From Corynebacterium diphtheriae (GTDB lineage Bacteria > Actinomycetota > Actinomycetes > Mycobacteriales > Mycobacteriaceae), in the NCBI RefSeq assembly GCF_001457455.1, contig NZ_LN831026.1:1426001-1490000 (forward strand): DNA of 64,000 bases, in the 5' to 3' direction. Shown in pieces: positions 26,565 through 35,675 of the stretch. The stretch's first letter is position 1, and each line of letters begins with the position of its first letter. Both the position numbers and the translations under genes were made by a program. Under the pieces are notes generated by a model that saw only the letters and a program-made list of their open reading frames with translations, did no database searches and was not told where the DNA came from.

Positions 26565-28175
26565 TTAATCAACTCGTAGCTCACCTAGTTCCGCCGCAAT
26601 AGCAGCTGGTAACCGGACGTCGATAAGCGTGCCTTCTGCTTCATATTCTTCGCTGAGAACCGTGCCATTGCTGTGGAGACGCGACACGATATCTCCCCGA
26701 GTGTATGGAACGAGCAATCGCACATGAGTATCTAGGGTATTAAGAAACTGTTCTACCCGCATTTCTAGCTCGGGTATTCCTTCTGCCGTCTTCGCAGATA
26801 CGAAGACCACATCATCAAGAGCATGACGCAGCTCAGCCAAAACTAATGGGTCAGCTTGGTCAATTTTATTGATCACAATGATCTCTGGAGGCGCATCTAC
26901 CTTAAGTTCACGAACAATTTCCGATACCACCGTATTTACGGCTTCGATTTGTTTGAGCGGAAATGGATCAGACCCATCAACAACATGCAGGACGAGATCA
27001 GCATCAACGACCTCTTCCAAGGTGGATCTAAACGACTCGACTAATTGAGTCGGTAGGTGACGCACAAAGCCAACCGTATCCGTAAACACAACTGCGCGAC
27101 CATCTGCAAGCTCCGCACGTCGTGTTGTTGGATCCAACGTTGCAAACAAAGCATCTTCTACCAAGACACCAGCACCGGTCATTGCGTTGATAAGCGAAGA
27201 TTTTCCAGCATTGGTATATCCAGCAATGGCAATTTGAGGAATCGTTGACTGCTTTCGCTGCGACCGTTTCACCTCACGAGCCGTCTTCATACCCGCGATC
27301 TCTTTGCGCAGTTTAGCCATATCAGAACGCAAGCGTCGCCGATCTGCTTCGATCTTTGTCTCGCCAGGGCCACGAAGACCAACACCGCCATTGGATCCGG
27401 CACGACCACCAGCCTGACGCGATAGCGCCCCACCCCAACCACGCACTCGAGTAATGAGGTACTCCATCTGAGCCAAACTTACTTGAGCTTTACCTTCTTT
27501 GGATTTCGCATGTTGAGCGAAAATGTCCAAAATCAACATTGTTCGATCGATGACTTTGACATCGAGAGCCTTTTCCAGAGCAATCATCTGACTCGGCGAA
27601 AGCTCACCATCGCAAATAACCGTATCGACGCCTGTCGACGACACTATTTCCTTGAGTTCCGACACCTTGCCGGAACCAATATAAGTTCCTGGGTCGGGCT
27701 TATCACGCTTTTGGTACAAGACTTCGACAACGTCTGCACCTGCAGTCTCCGCCAGCGAAGCCAATTCATTCATATTCGCTTCGATCTCTGCAGTCGTCCC
27801 CTTGGTCCACACCCCTACTAGGATGACGCGTTCCAAGCGTAACTTACGATATTCGACGTCATAACCGTCATCCTGATCGGTTGCATGGATCTCTGAGCCA
27901 CGCGTCAACGATCTTAAACTCGATCGAGCTTCCAGATCTAATTCGCCGACAGTCGGTGTGTGGTCAGACACATTCGTATGACCTTCCGACACCGATTTTG
28001 TCGCAATCAAGCCAGTAAAGTCTTCGCCGTCATCCGCAGAGCGGCTCACAGGTTTATGATCGCGAAACGCACGTGCCAAAAGCTCATCATGTGAGCTATA
28101 GTTTTTCTCCCCTTGACCAGCAAGAATGTGAGACTGTGTGCCAAGTTCCGAGTTCTTAAAAGTATTATTTGTCAT
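26565..28175 (-). CDS. hflX: Ribosome-associated GTPase HflX
   Basis: A 536-residue GTPase that binds the 50S subunit and splits stalled ribosomes. The N-terminal HflX domain (VILVGVW...VEVLYQKRDKPDPGTYIGSGKVSEL) is followed by a coiled linker and the G domain: G1 GYTNAGKSSL, G3 DTVGFVRHLP, G4 NKID and G5 SAKT. An extra roughly 115-residue N-terminus is polar and probably disordered, as in other actinobacteria. It is divergent from the Cys/Gly-tailed protein gene. Confidence 0.95.
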   Translation of the reverse strand: MTNNTFKNSELGTQSHILAGQGEKNYSSHDELLARAFRDHKPVSRSADDGEDFTGLIATKSVSEGHTNVSDHTPTVGELDLEARSSLRSLTRGSEIHATDQDDGYDVEYRKLRLERVILVGVWTKGTTAEIEANMNELASLAETAGADVVEVLYQKRDKPDPGTYIGSGKVSELKEIVSSTGVDTVICDGELSPSQMIALEKALDVKVIDRTMLILDIFAQHAKSKEGKAQVSLAQMEYLITRVRGWGGALSRQAGGRAGSNGGVGLRGPGETKIEADRRRLRSDMAKLRKEIAGMKTAREVKRSQRKQSTIPQIAIAGYTNAGKSSLINAMTGAGVLVEDALFATLDPTTRRAELADGRAVVFTDTVGFVRHLPTQLVESFRSTLEEVVDADLVLHVVDGSDPFPLKQIEAVNTVVSEIVRELKVDAPPEIIVINKIDQADPLVLAELRHALDDVVFVSAKTAEGIPELEMRVEQFLNTLDTHVRLLVPYTRGDIVSRLHSNGTVLSEEYEAEGTLIDVRLPAAIAAELGELRVD

Positions 28176-28306
28176 CGTTGTTACACATTCTTCCAGTTTC
28201 TTGATGGTGCAGCCACCTTTTTACGAGAATTCTCGCTGACAGCGAACGACCTAATCGCCCACCTCAACAAAGCCGTCTCGATGCCCGAGTTCTGGACGAG
28301 AGAAGT

Positions 28307-28312
28307 TACAAT
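28307..28312 (+). promoter_or_regulatory. -10 element for a leaderless mRNA
   Basis: TACAAT ends 8 nt before ATG 28321, with no Shine-Dalgarno sequence, so transcription probably begins at or near the A of the ATG. Confidence 0.5.
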
Positions 28313-28320
28313 CGTAGATT

Positions 28321-29076
28321 ATGAGCAATGACCTCCTCAGCATCGGAATGACCTTCGATAAATGGCAAGATGCCGTCGAAGCAGCAATTGCCACGGACAA
28401 TCTCACGGTTACGGGAGAAGTACGCGGTGGACAACTCATCCAATACACCGATGAGTCTGGCGCAAACATTAACATCTTGGCCGTCGAACCGTTTGCTACT
28501 TTCGCTGGATTCCAATCCGCAACCATGACCTTTGCCCACGTTAGTATGATTAATGACGTTTTAGCATTGTGTGACATTGTGGACTACAACGGGGAATCCA
28601 TCACATCTATTACCTGTAATTTGGCACAAGGACCACTTCTGGTCGACGAACCTGAGCAACGGTGGCAGCAGCTCGGTGTGACAGCGTTAGCGCACAATGT
28701 CGCACTACATGCCACTGAGTCAGAGTATCTAGCTGCCAATCCCAATGGGCACCTCGGAGAATTAATCAGTCATGGCGCTGCCATTGTTACTGAAGGAAAC
28801 GGCTCTAACATCCCAGATGCTTCCGCGCATTTCGCCGCCCGAGTCTTGTCGGCGGAATACCTCACCAACACTCTTACCAGTGAACAATTCATTCATGTAA
28901 CAGTTGATGGAAACTTCCCCTTCGATATTTGTTTACCCGCGAGCGTCCCACTGCCCGAACGTGACGTCATTTTAGAAGCAGATGCAGTTCTAGTCGGATC
29001 TGTCGTTATCCCACAAGGCGGCGGATGCGGCGGTGGCGGCGGCTGCGGTGGCGGGGGTTGTGGTTGCGGCCACTAG
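28321..29076 (+). CDS. Conserved hypothetical protein with a Cys/Gly-rich C-terminal tail
   Basis: A 251-residue soluble protein I cannot assign to a named family. Most of it looks like a mixed alpha/beta fold without a signal peptide. The last 21 residues (231-251) contain 14 Gly, 4 Cys and a terminal His, arranged as Cys separated by runs of Gly. Such a tail could bind metal or an iron-sulphur cluster, or be a substrate for modification. It sits between hflX and a small membrane-protein gene, 74 nt upstream of the latter and in the same direction. Confidence 0.8.
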   Translation: MSNDLLSIGMTFDKWQDAVEAAIATDNLTVTGEVRGGQLIQYTDESGANINILAVEPFATFAGFQSATMTFAHVSMINDVLALCDIVDYNGESITSITCNLAQGPLLVDEPEQRWQQLGVTALAHNVALHATESEYLAANPNGHLGELISHGAAIVTEGNGSNIPDASAHFAARVLSAEYLTNTLTSEQFIHVTVDGNFPFDICLPASVPLPERDVILEADAVLVGSVVIPQGGGCGGGGGCGGGGCGCGH

Positions 29077-29150
29077 GGTTGCATTAACGAATCACATGGA
29101 TTTACCGCAAGATCGTCATTGACACAACTTAATGGAAGGAGCGAGACACT

Positions 29151-29675
29151 ATGCCAGAATTTGCTGGACTGGAAAGTTCCTCGCGGCTGCCCTGGTGGCC
29201 GTATCTAGTCATCGCTCTTTCTTGTTGTGTTTTAATTTGGCTGCTCAAAACGCCCGGCATCTTCTTGAGCATTATTCTTTTTATCGCTATCTATTACATG
29301 ATCGATCATCGCCCCAACAGTGCTGAAATTGATTCTCTACGATCATCAGTCATCTTGTCTGTAGAAGATATCGAAGATATTGAGGCGCAATATAATCGCT
29401 TTGCACACGGATCAGATACTTCCAGCATTGCAGATCGCACACTAAAACGCCCCGAGCTGCTCAATACTTTTAGTACTGTTCCTGAAATTGAAAGTTTTCA
29501 CTATTTGCTTTCAAATTCAGACCGTTTTCTTCAACGCGTACGTCTTCATCTCAACACGTCTCTGAATACATCTCAGTTAGAAAAGCATCTCGACATCACC
29601 GACCAGAGAGCATCTCAACTCCAACAAGCATGGATCGACGCACGCCGAGCCGCACGTCGGTACACCGAAAACTAG
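29151..29675 (+). CDS. Small membrane-anchored protein of unknown function
   Basis: A 174-residue protein. Two closely spaced hydrophobic segments (about residues 9-28 and 31-50) form a hairpin anchor, followed by a polar, helix-rich cytoplasmic domain. A GGAAGGAG ribosome-binding site precedes the ATG. It may be cotranscribed with the Cys/Gly-tailed protein gene and is convergent with dapF, with only 8 nt between the stops. A weak AAAACTA/TAGTTTT hairpin covers both stop codons. Confidence 0.75.
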   Translation: MPEFAGLESSSRLPWWPYLVIALSCCVLIWLLKTPGIFLSIILFIAIYYMIDHRPNSAEIDSLRSSVILSVEDIEDIEAQYNRFAHGSDTSSIADRTLKRPELLNTFSTVPEIESFHYLLSNSDRFLQRVRLHLNTSLNTSQLEKHLDITDQRASQLQQAWIDARRAARRYTEN

Positions 29676-29683
29676 CTTTTAGA

Positions 29684-30577
29684 TTAGTTTTTCTTCAGTC
29701 CGGCCAGATTGATATACCCCGAGGCCACGATTCGTGACGGACCAGTCAAAGTTGATTCATCCCCCTGAATAGTCACCCTGACTTTTCCGCCTGGAACGAC
29801 TACAACCACTTCCCCATCGGCATGTCCAGCATCAGCTAATGCCGCCCGAGCCGTAGCCACAGTGCCAGTTCCGCAACTTCGCGTTTCTCCAACACCTCGT
29901 TCAAAGACACGCATATGTGTAACACCTTGAACTAAGGGCGTAGCGATTTCAACATTTACACCTTCTGGGAAAAACTTCGGGTCAAATAACGGTTTGACTA
30001 AATCAAGATTTTCAATGTCTTCTTGACCATACCCAGGAACAACACATGCCAAATGTGGGTTACCCATATCAACGCCTAAACCAGCGAATTGTTGTGACCC
30101 GATTGTGCATGTAGATACACCTGTGACTTCCGCTGAGCCCATATCAACCGTAACTTCAGCCTGTGAATCATCAAAGCTACGTACTTTGACAAAACGTGCC
30201 CCGGCGCGGGTACCTACAACAAACTCGTCTTCGTCTTTAATTCCATGAGCTCGTACCCAATGGGCAAAAACCCGCGTTCCATTGCCACACATTTGAGCAG
30301 TTGATCCATCTGCATTGTAATAGTCCATGAACACGTCAGTCGCAGCTACTCCGTCTGGAAGAGCAGCGAGAACTCCTGCTTTCAGAAGCGCTTGAGCTGT
30401 TGCTACGCGGAGAAGTCCATCGCCACCAATTCCGCTTCGGCGATCACATAGTGCGGCAATGAAATCTGGTGTGAGCTCAATTTTCGCATCTAAATCCGGG
30501 ATGATAACGAAATCATTTTCCGTGCCGTGCCCTTTATAGACGGGCAACTGTGCATCGTGAGTATTCATGTAGGTCAT
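29684..30577 (-). CDS. dapF: Diaminopimelate epimerase DapF
   Basis: About 297 residues. It converts LL- to meso-diaminopimelate for lysine and peptidoglycan synthesis without a cofactor. The two catalytic cysteines are in MCGNGTR and RSCGTGTV. The start at 30577 is chosen because its ATG overlaps the miaA stop as ATGA, implying coupled translation; ATG 30568 is an alternative. The open frame further upstream lies within miaA. Confidence 0.95.
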   Translation of the reverse strand: MTYMNTHDAQLPVYKGHGTENDFVIIPDLDAKIELTPDFIAALCDRRSGIGGDGLLRVATAQALLKAGVLAALPDGVAATDVFMDYYNADGSTAQMCGNGTRVFAHWVRAHGIKDEDEFVVGTRAGARFVKVRSFDDSQAEVTVDMGSAEVTGVSTCTIGSQQFAGLGVDMGNPHLACVVPGYGQEDIENLDLVKPLFDPKFFPEGVNVEIATPLVQGVTHMRVFERGVGETRSCGTGTVATARAALADAGHADGEVVVVVPGGKVRVTIQGDESTLTGPSRIVASGYINLAGLKKN

Positions 30578-31482
30578 GACAGCAATGATAACGCCATAGA
30601 GAAAGTATCTCCGCTCGCATCGATCCAATGAATTCTTGGATCGCGTTTGAACCAGCTTCGTTGCCTACGCACGTAGCGACGAGTTCCGATCTTAGTGTGC
30701 TCAATCATCTCATCAACACTCAGCTCACCAGCAAAATGTTGAAGTACTTGCGCATACCCAATGGCATGACCAGCTGTCGAATCAGCTATCAGCCCTTTTC
30801 CTACGAGGTTTTCTACCTCGTGGACAAAGCCTTTTTCAAACATCAGCTCTGTGCGAAGATCGATTCGAGGGTTAAGCCACTCTGTATTAGTTCCTAACCC
30901 AATAATCTGGGTATTCCAGCGTGGTGGAGCATTCTTAGGGGGCTGACTGGCGTTGAAGGGCTTTCCAGTCAACTCAATAACTTCTAACGCCCGTACAGTT
31001 CGACGAGGATCCTTAAGTTCAATGATGCTAGCTGCTTGAGGATCTTTTTGCGCCAATAGTGCGTGAAGCGCTTCAACGCCAACTTCATTAAGTTTTGATT
31101 CCCATTTCGCACGCACGGATGGATCAGTGGGCGGGAATTGCCAATCGTCGACAAGCGATTGCACATAAAGCATCGATCCACCAACCAAAATGGGGGTTTT
31201 GCCACGGCGTTGAATATCTTCTACCACAGCAATCGCTTGGCTTTGATAACGTGCAACCGACGCTGTTTCAGAGATATCCCACACATCAAGCAAATGATGC
31301 ACAATGCCTTCGCGTTCCTCAAGTGTGAGCTTGGCGGTGCCGATATCCATGCCTTTATAAAGCTGCATCGAATCGACGTTGACTACCTCGCCATTAAGAT
31401 GATGCGCTAACGATACTCCGAGCGCAGACTTACCTGACGCAGTCGGCCCAACAACCGCAATAGGTGTCGTGGGATTATCCAT
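30574..31482 (-). CDS. miaA: tRNA dimethylallyltransferase MiaA
   Basis: A 302-residue enzyme adding a dimethylallyl group to A37 of tRNAs reading UNN codons. The P-loop [14 protein letters not shown] is at about residues 9-22. The [15 protein letters not shown] region and the C-terminal [14 protein letters not shown] match the family. I chose ATG 31482, preceded by GAAAGG; the longer frame to 31650 runs into the upstream gene. miaB, which thiolates the same base, is encoded 4 kb away. Confidence 0.95.
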   Translation of the reverse strand: MDNPTTPIAVVGPTASGKSALGVSLAHHLNGEVVNVDSMQLYKGMDIGTAKLTLEEREGIVHHLLDVWDISETASVARYQSQAIAVVEDIQRRGKTPILVGGSMLYVQSLVDDWQFPPTDPSVRAKWESKLNEVGVEALHALLAQKDPQAASIIELKDPRRTVRALEVIELTGKPFNASQPPKNAPPRWNTQIIGLGTNTEWLNPRIDLRTELMFEKGFVHEVENLVGKGLIADSTAGHAIGYAQVLQHFAGELSVDEMIEHTKIGTRRYVRRQRSWFKRDPRIHWIDASGDTFSMALSLLS

Positions 31483-31544
31483 ACGATCGGATTGCCTTTC
31501 TTTGATTTTGTTTCCCCAGAAATTGACGCAGTGCATTATTCGAT

Positions 31545-32240
31545 TCAAGAGCATGGTTGCAATAACGCCACGTATCTGCCCACACCTAAAGTCGAATCTG
31601 ACAACAGTAATTGAACCGATGAATAAGAGTACTGGAATAGCTCTAGCCATTGCGAAGGGTTAACCACCCCTGCGCGTAATAGATCATCTTTGGAAGTTGT
31701 CTTTGTCGCCGATTGCAGCCACGTTGGTTCTACGGTGTAGTTATTACTAGCTTGCGACAAACAATTCACGATTGCATCGTGGAATTCCGCAGCCTTCGGA
31801 TTAAAACCCAGCGGTGCTCGCTGGGTTAGAGCGGCGGGGCCATCTACAGCATAGACAATAAGCTCATTCGGCTTAGCATCTCTTAGACCAGATCCTGTGA
31901 GCACTTCCACGTTGGAATTGTGCTCAAGGTATCTGCCTATCAAAAACCGTACGACCAGCTCTGGTAGATAATTTCCGGCTGATACGGCAGTTTTTCTTCC
32001 ACCCCAAGCCCGAAACGAACCGGTATGCGCTGTGTATTCCGCATCACGTAAAGAAAAAATGATTCGAATAGTCTTCGGATTCAATTCATGCAGTATGTCG
32101 TCAACAGCAGTCCTAATGAGCTGGCTAATAGGCTCAAATGGTGAAAGTTCGGTGATTACGACTGGGCCGCTAGGAACCAAAAGTATCCACGTAGGGTCAG
32201 TGCTGAACATGTTGTGAATCACATCGGTTTCCGATCCCAC
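31545..32240 (-). CDS. Conserved hypothetical protein (Rv2728c-like)
   Basis: A 231-residue soluble protein. Its position directly upstream of miaA-dapF is that of M. tuberculosis Rv2728c, a protein related to class III extradiol dioxygenases (LigB-like fold), and the pattern of an initial PSGPVV strand and a central SFRAWGGRK fits loosely. I see no clear metal ligands, so no reaction is proposed. GTG 32240 follows AAGGA with good spacing. It probably forms one operon with miaA and dapF. Confidence 0.68.
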   Translation of the reverse strand: MGSETDVIHNMFSTDPTWILLVPSGPVVITELSPFEPISQLIRTAVDDILHELNPKTIRIIFSLRDAEYTAHTGSFRAWGGRKTAVSAGNYLPELVVRFLIGRYLEHNSNVEVLTGSGLRDAKPNELIVYAVDGPAALTQRAPLGFNPKAAEFHDAIVNCLSQASNNYTVEPTWLQSATKTTSKDDLLRAGVVNPSQWLELFQYSYSSVQLLLSDSTLGVGRYVALLQPCS

Positions 32241-32437
32241 AGCTATTCCTTACTCGATAATGTCCGTAATACTCAAACACTTTAATCTGCAACACGGTAA
32301 GTTTAGTGGAGTGGAATTCAGCTGCCTTTTCAGGTCGCCCACAGCTTTGCCAGATAGCATGTCAAAGTAATTGAATTGTTGATCGAACATGGCGCCGCGC
32401 CGCGCGGCACTCTAGAGCAAGTAAGGAACCACCTGTC

Positions 32438-33766
32438 ATGAGCACCCCGCACACCCCCAAGCCAGGTCCTCGCCCAGGAGCTGTTCCAGGCCCACGTCCT
32501 GGAGCTCACGCTGCACGTAAAGTCGTAGCCCCCAATGTATCCGCGATGAACCAAGCCCGTGCTTTTGGTCGTGTTGATGATGATGGCACGGTTTATTTGA
32601 TTCGCGGTGGCGAAACAAAAAAGATTGGTTCATGGCAGGCTGGCACTCCTGAAGAAGGACTTCAACACTACATTCATCGATTCGAAGATCTTGCTACCGA
32701 AGTTGCGCTCTTGGAATCTCGCCTTAAGTCTCATCCGAACGATGCTTCGCATATCAAAGAAAAAGCTGGCGAAATTCGTGATGGGCTTGACGACGCTGCG
32801 GTTATCGGCGATCTCGATTCTTTGGAAAAACGCCTAAACTCCATCATCGATGGAGCAGACTCTGCTGGAGAAAAAGCTCGCGAGCTGAAACAGCAACTAC
32901 GAGAAAAAGCAATCGAGCAGAAGCAAAAGCTTGTTGCTGAAGCTGAGGAAATCGCCGAAAAATCTACCGACTGGAAAGTCGCAGGCGATCGCATTCGCGA
33001 GATTCTTGATGAGTGGAAAACTATCAAGGGAATCGACCGCAAAACAGACGATGAACTTTGGAAACTCTACTCTCGTGCACGAGACTCGTTTAATCGCCGT
33101 CGCGGCTCGCACTTTGCTGAGCTTGATCGCGGCCGTGCTGCAGCCCGCCGGATTAAAGAGGACCTCGTCGAAAAAGCAAACATCCTCAAAGAATCAACAG
33201 ATTGGAACGATACCGCTCATGCGTTCAAGGAGCTCATGAACGAATGGAAGGCAGCAGGACGTGCCCCACGAGATGTTGACGACAAACTTTGGGCAGCGTT
33301 TAAGGGAGCCCAAGACTACTTCTTCAACGCCCGTAATGCTGTAAACGATCAACGCGACCGTGAGTTTGCTGCCAACGCCGAGGCAAAGGACGCGCTTATC
33401 GACGAGTACACCCCGTTGATTGACCCTGCACAAGGACTCGAGTCAGCCCGCGAGAAGCTTCGCGAACTGCAAGAAAAGTGGGAAGCTATCGGATATGTCC
33501 CGCGCAATAGCGTCCGTGAATACGAAGAAAAAATTGCTAACTTGGAAAAACGAGTTACTGAAGCAGCCGATGCACAGTGGCGACGCACCGATCCTGCTGC
33601 TCAAGCGCGCGCAGCTCAATTCATTTCTAAGGTTGAAGAATTTACAGCTCAAGCTGCAGAGGCCGAGGTGAAAGGTAACACCAAGAAAGCTGAACAGCTT
33701 CGTGCTCAAGCACAACAGTGGCAAGAATGGGCCGATGCCGCGATTAATGCTGTCGAAAATCGCTAA
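32438..33766 (+). CDS. DUF349 domain-containing protein
   Basis: A 442-residue, highly charged, mostly alpha-helical protein. It has repeated DUF349 modules with the recurring ...W..(I)..l...Wk pattern (STDWKVAGDRIREILDEWK, STDWNDTAHAFKELMNEWK, and a third ending REKWEAIGYVPR-like). The first 30 residues carry a duplicated Pro-rich unit (PGPRPGA). The C-terminus is coiled-coil with alternating Ala, Glu and Lys. Function unknown. This position next to miaA/dapF is conserved in corynebacteria. Confidence 0.82.
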   Translation: MSTPHTPKPGPRPGAVPGPRPGAHAARKVVAPNVSAMNQARAFGRVDDDGTVYLIRGGETKKIGSWQAGTPEEGLQHYIHRFEDLATEVALLESRLKSHPNDASHIKEKAGEIRDGLDDAAVIGDLDSLEKRLNSIIDGADSAGEKARELKQQLREKAIEQKQKLVAEAEEIAEKSTDWKVAGDRIREILDEWKTIKGIDRKTDDELWKLYSRARDSFNRRRGSHFAELDRGRAAARRIKEDLVEKANILKESTDWNDTAHAFKELMNEWKAAGRAPRDVDDKLWAAFKGAQDYFFNARNAVNDQRDREFAANAEAKDALIDEYTPLIDPAQGLESAREKLRELQEKWEAIGYVPRNSVREYEEKIANLEKRVTEAADAQWRRTDPAAQARAAQFISKVEEFTAQAAEAEVKGNTKKAEQLRAQAQQWQEWADAAINAVENR

Positions 33767-33824
33767 GAAGTAATTTCACTAGCCAGGTGCGCGATACGCG
33801 ATACAGTTCCCTGTCCTAATTCTG

Positions 33825-33865
33825 ACGTCAAGCATGCATTGATACACTCAATGCATGCTTGACGT
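33825..33865. repeat. Perfect 18-bp inverted repeat spanning the GNAT start codon
   Basis: Arms 33825-33842 (ACGTCAAGCATGCATTGA) and 33848-33865 are perfectly complementary with a 5-nt loop TACAC. The right arm contains ATG 33855. It may terminate the DUF349 gene, bind a regulator, or hide the start codon in mRNA. Confidence 0.85.
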
Positions 33866-34979
33866 ATACGAATTTCACCGACCGAAGCCATCTTGTAATG
33901 TCGCTCTTCTAGAACCGAGTGATGAGCTTCGGTCATTCGTATTTTCCTCAAATTTGGCAGCACAGGACATTACAGGCGATATCGCAACCTCGTGCTCAGC
34001 AACCACGGTACTTGCAGCGTTACAAGGCAGTTACGCACAATACTCTCGGATCTTCGGAGTATTTTCTGTTGAGAACAATGCAGTTCAGAACAAACACAAA
34101 AATTCAATATTGAATCTTCCCTCTACAACTGACGATTCTCCTTCTGACGTTGCAGGCTTTCCCCTAGCCTATGTGGAAACTGAAGTCTACTTAGCAGCTG
34201 ATACTAAAGTTCTGGCCGCAAACATCGTTCTTGATGCAGAATTACAGCCTCTCGAAGATGAGGATCTAGATGAAGAAGCACAACAAGCACTTACTCGTTG
34301 TTTCGATCTTCTTTCAGAGACAGCCCTCGAAATGCGGCGACCTATTATTCACGTGCAACTTCCCTACGGAAAAGTTGCGACGAGCGCTCATAACTTTTGT
34401 GTGAATCAATTAATGCAACACGGCTACCGCCTAGCACATGAAGAAATTCACGGTTACGTAGTAATGCCCTTGGCATTAGAGCGCGTGGAAAACATCCATA
34501 CTGAATGCTTCGAGAATTCAGAATTCCCAGATGAGATCATCCCTGGGATTTTGGAACTTCTCAACCAATCAAATACTGACATCCCCACTGGTGATCTATT
34601 ACGACAGCCGCAGCCATGGACTTTGCAGCGCCTTCAACAATCTGCCACAGCACATAAAAAACGAGGTAATCGAACCTTAACTACTGTTCTACGTGACGAT
34701 TCTGGCTGTGTACTTGCACTATCCGAAGCGTTGCAACGTTGCCATAGCAGCGCTGATCTCGCCGAACAAGGTATAACCATCGTCGATTGCGATCACCGTA
34801 ATCAGGGTTATGGCACAAGGGTTAAAGCTGCTGCTCTGAAAAATATTCACAACAACTGGCCAAAAGTGAAACGGGTGTTTAGCGACTATAGTTCGCACAA
34901 CACCCGTATGGGATCAATTAACTCTCGTCTTGGTTTTCAACGAGTCTCGGCAACCCAAATTTGGCAATTGACTCTTTAA
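33855..34979 (+). CDS. GNAT-family N-acetyltransferase
   Basis: A 374-residue protein with two tandem acetyltransferase-like halves. In the second, the acetyl-CoA loop appears as DHRNQGYGTRVKAAAL near residue 315, matching the Q/R-x-x-G-x-G/A pattern. The first half is divergent. The substrate is unknown. ATG 33855 is the first Met and lies inside the right arm of a perfect hairpin with no Shine-Dalgarno, so the true start could be downstream. The stop is 9 nt from the convergent membrane-protein stop. Confidence 0.75.
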   Translation: MLDVYEFHRPKPSCNVALLEPSDELRSFVFSSNLAAQDITGDIATSCSATTVLAALQGSYAQYSRIFGVFSVENNAVQNKHKNSILNLPSTTDDSPSDVAGFPLAYVETEVYLAADTKVLAANIVLDAELQPLEDEDLDEEAQQALTRCFDLLSETALEMRRPIIHVQLPYGKVATSAHNFCVNQLMQHGYRLAHEEIHGYVVMPLALERVENIHTECFENSEFPDEIIPGILELLNQSNTDIPTGDLLRQPQPWTLQRLQQSATAHKKRGNRTLTTVLRDDSGCVLALSEALQRCHSSADLAEQGITIVDCDHRNQGYGTRVKAAALKNIHNNWPKVKRVFSDYSSHNTRMGSINSRLGFQRVSATQIWQLTL

Positions 34980-34987
34980 AAACGCTT

Positions 34988-35626
34988 TTATTTCGAACGA
35001 CGCTTCTCAGCAGCTTGTCGTCGGCGGTTATCTACCAGCAAAGGGTTATTTTCTCCCCTTCGCTGATTTTGGAGATCACGTTGCACGCACGCGACCTCAT
35101 CAGTTACTTCCGTAGTAGCGCGTAGGTGTTCTATCTGACGCTGTTCTTCACTCTTACTAAAAACTAGTGCAGACAAAGCGTACACCAATACGACGACTGC
35201 AAGGATTTCGATTCCGAAGCCAATTCCGATTCCGGAGAAACCTTCGTTTTCTTTACTTTGCAGGCGCATCCACATGGCAAACAAGGACATGAGCAATGCA
35301 ATGCCGCTGAGCAAAAATCCAATATTTGCGGCAACCGTTCGACGAGTGAGAATTAGAAATAGGTTACACACAATTGCTGCGATAAAGCCGATAAGAACGA
35401 AAATATATTCCGCAAGCTTTACTCCAGAATCGGCTGCGGCGCTAGAAAAAGTGAGTACCTGCCATCCTTGCGCGTTTCCAGAATGCGGAAGCACTAAGCC
35501 CACAGCGAAGAGCGTCCACGCACCAATCAACAACCATTGAATTCGCCCTACATGAACGAATCGTGCAGCTTGAATCTCTTTGATTCTTAATTCCTGTTCG
35601 GTAGCAGATCCAGACGATTCGCTCAT
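34988..35626 (-). CDS. Conserved membrane protein downstream of miaB
   Basis: A 212-residue protein with four hydrophobic segments (about residues 30-48, 70-92, 97-118 and 130-155) and charged cytoplasmic ends; the C-terminal 50 residues are very basic (RRQAAEKRRSK). Its place immediately after miaB resembles Rv2732c in mycobacteria. Function unknown. A GGAGAAGAAC ribosome-binding site precedes the ATG. It is probably cotranscribed with miaB (49-nt gap). Confidence 0.75.
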   Translation of the reverse strand: MSESSGSATEQELRIKEIQAARFVHVGRIQWLLIGAWTLFAVGLVLPHSGNAQGWQVLTFSSAAADSGVKLAEYIFVLIGFIAAIVCNLFLILTRRTVAANIGFLLSGIALLMSLFAMWMRLQSKENEGFSGIGIGFGIEILAVVVLVYALSALVFSKSEEQRQIEHLRATTEVTDEVACVQRDLQNQRRGENNPLLVDNRRRQAAEKRRSK

Positions 35627-35675
35627 GTTCTTCTCCTTAGAATTAATAACGCTCTAGGTTACTGCCACATTACAG

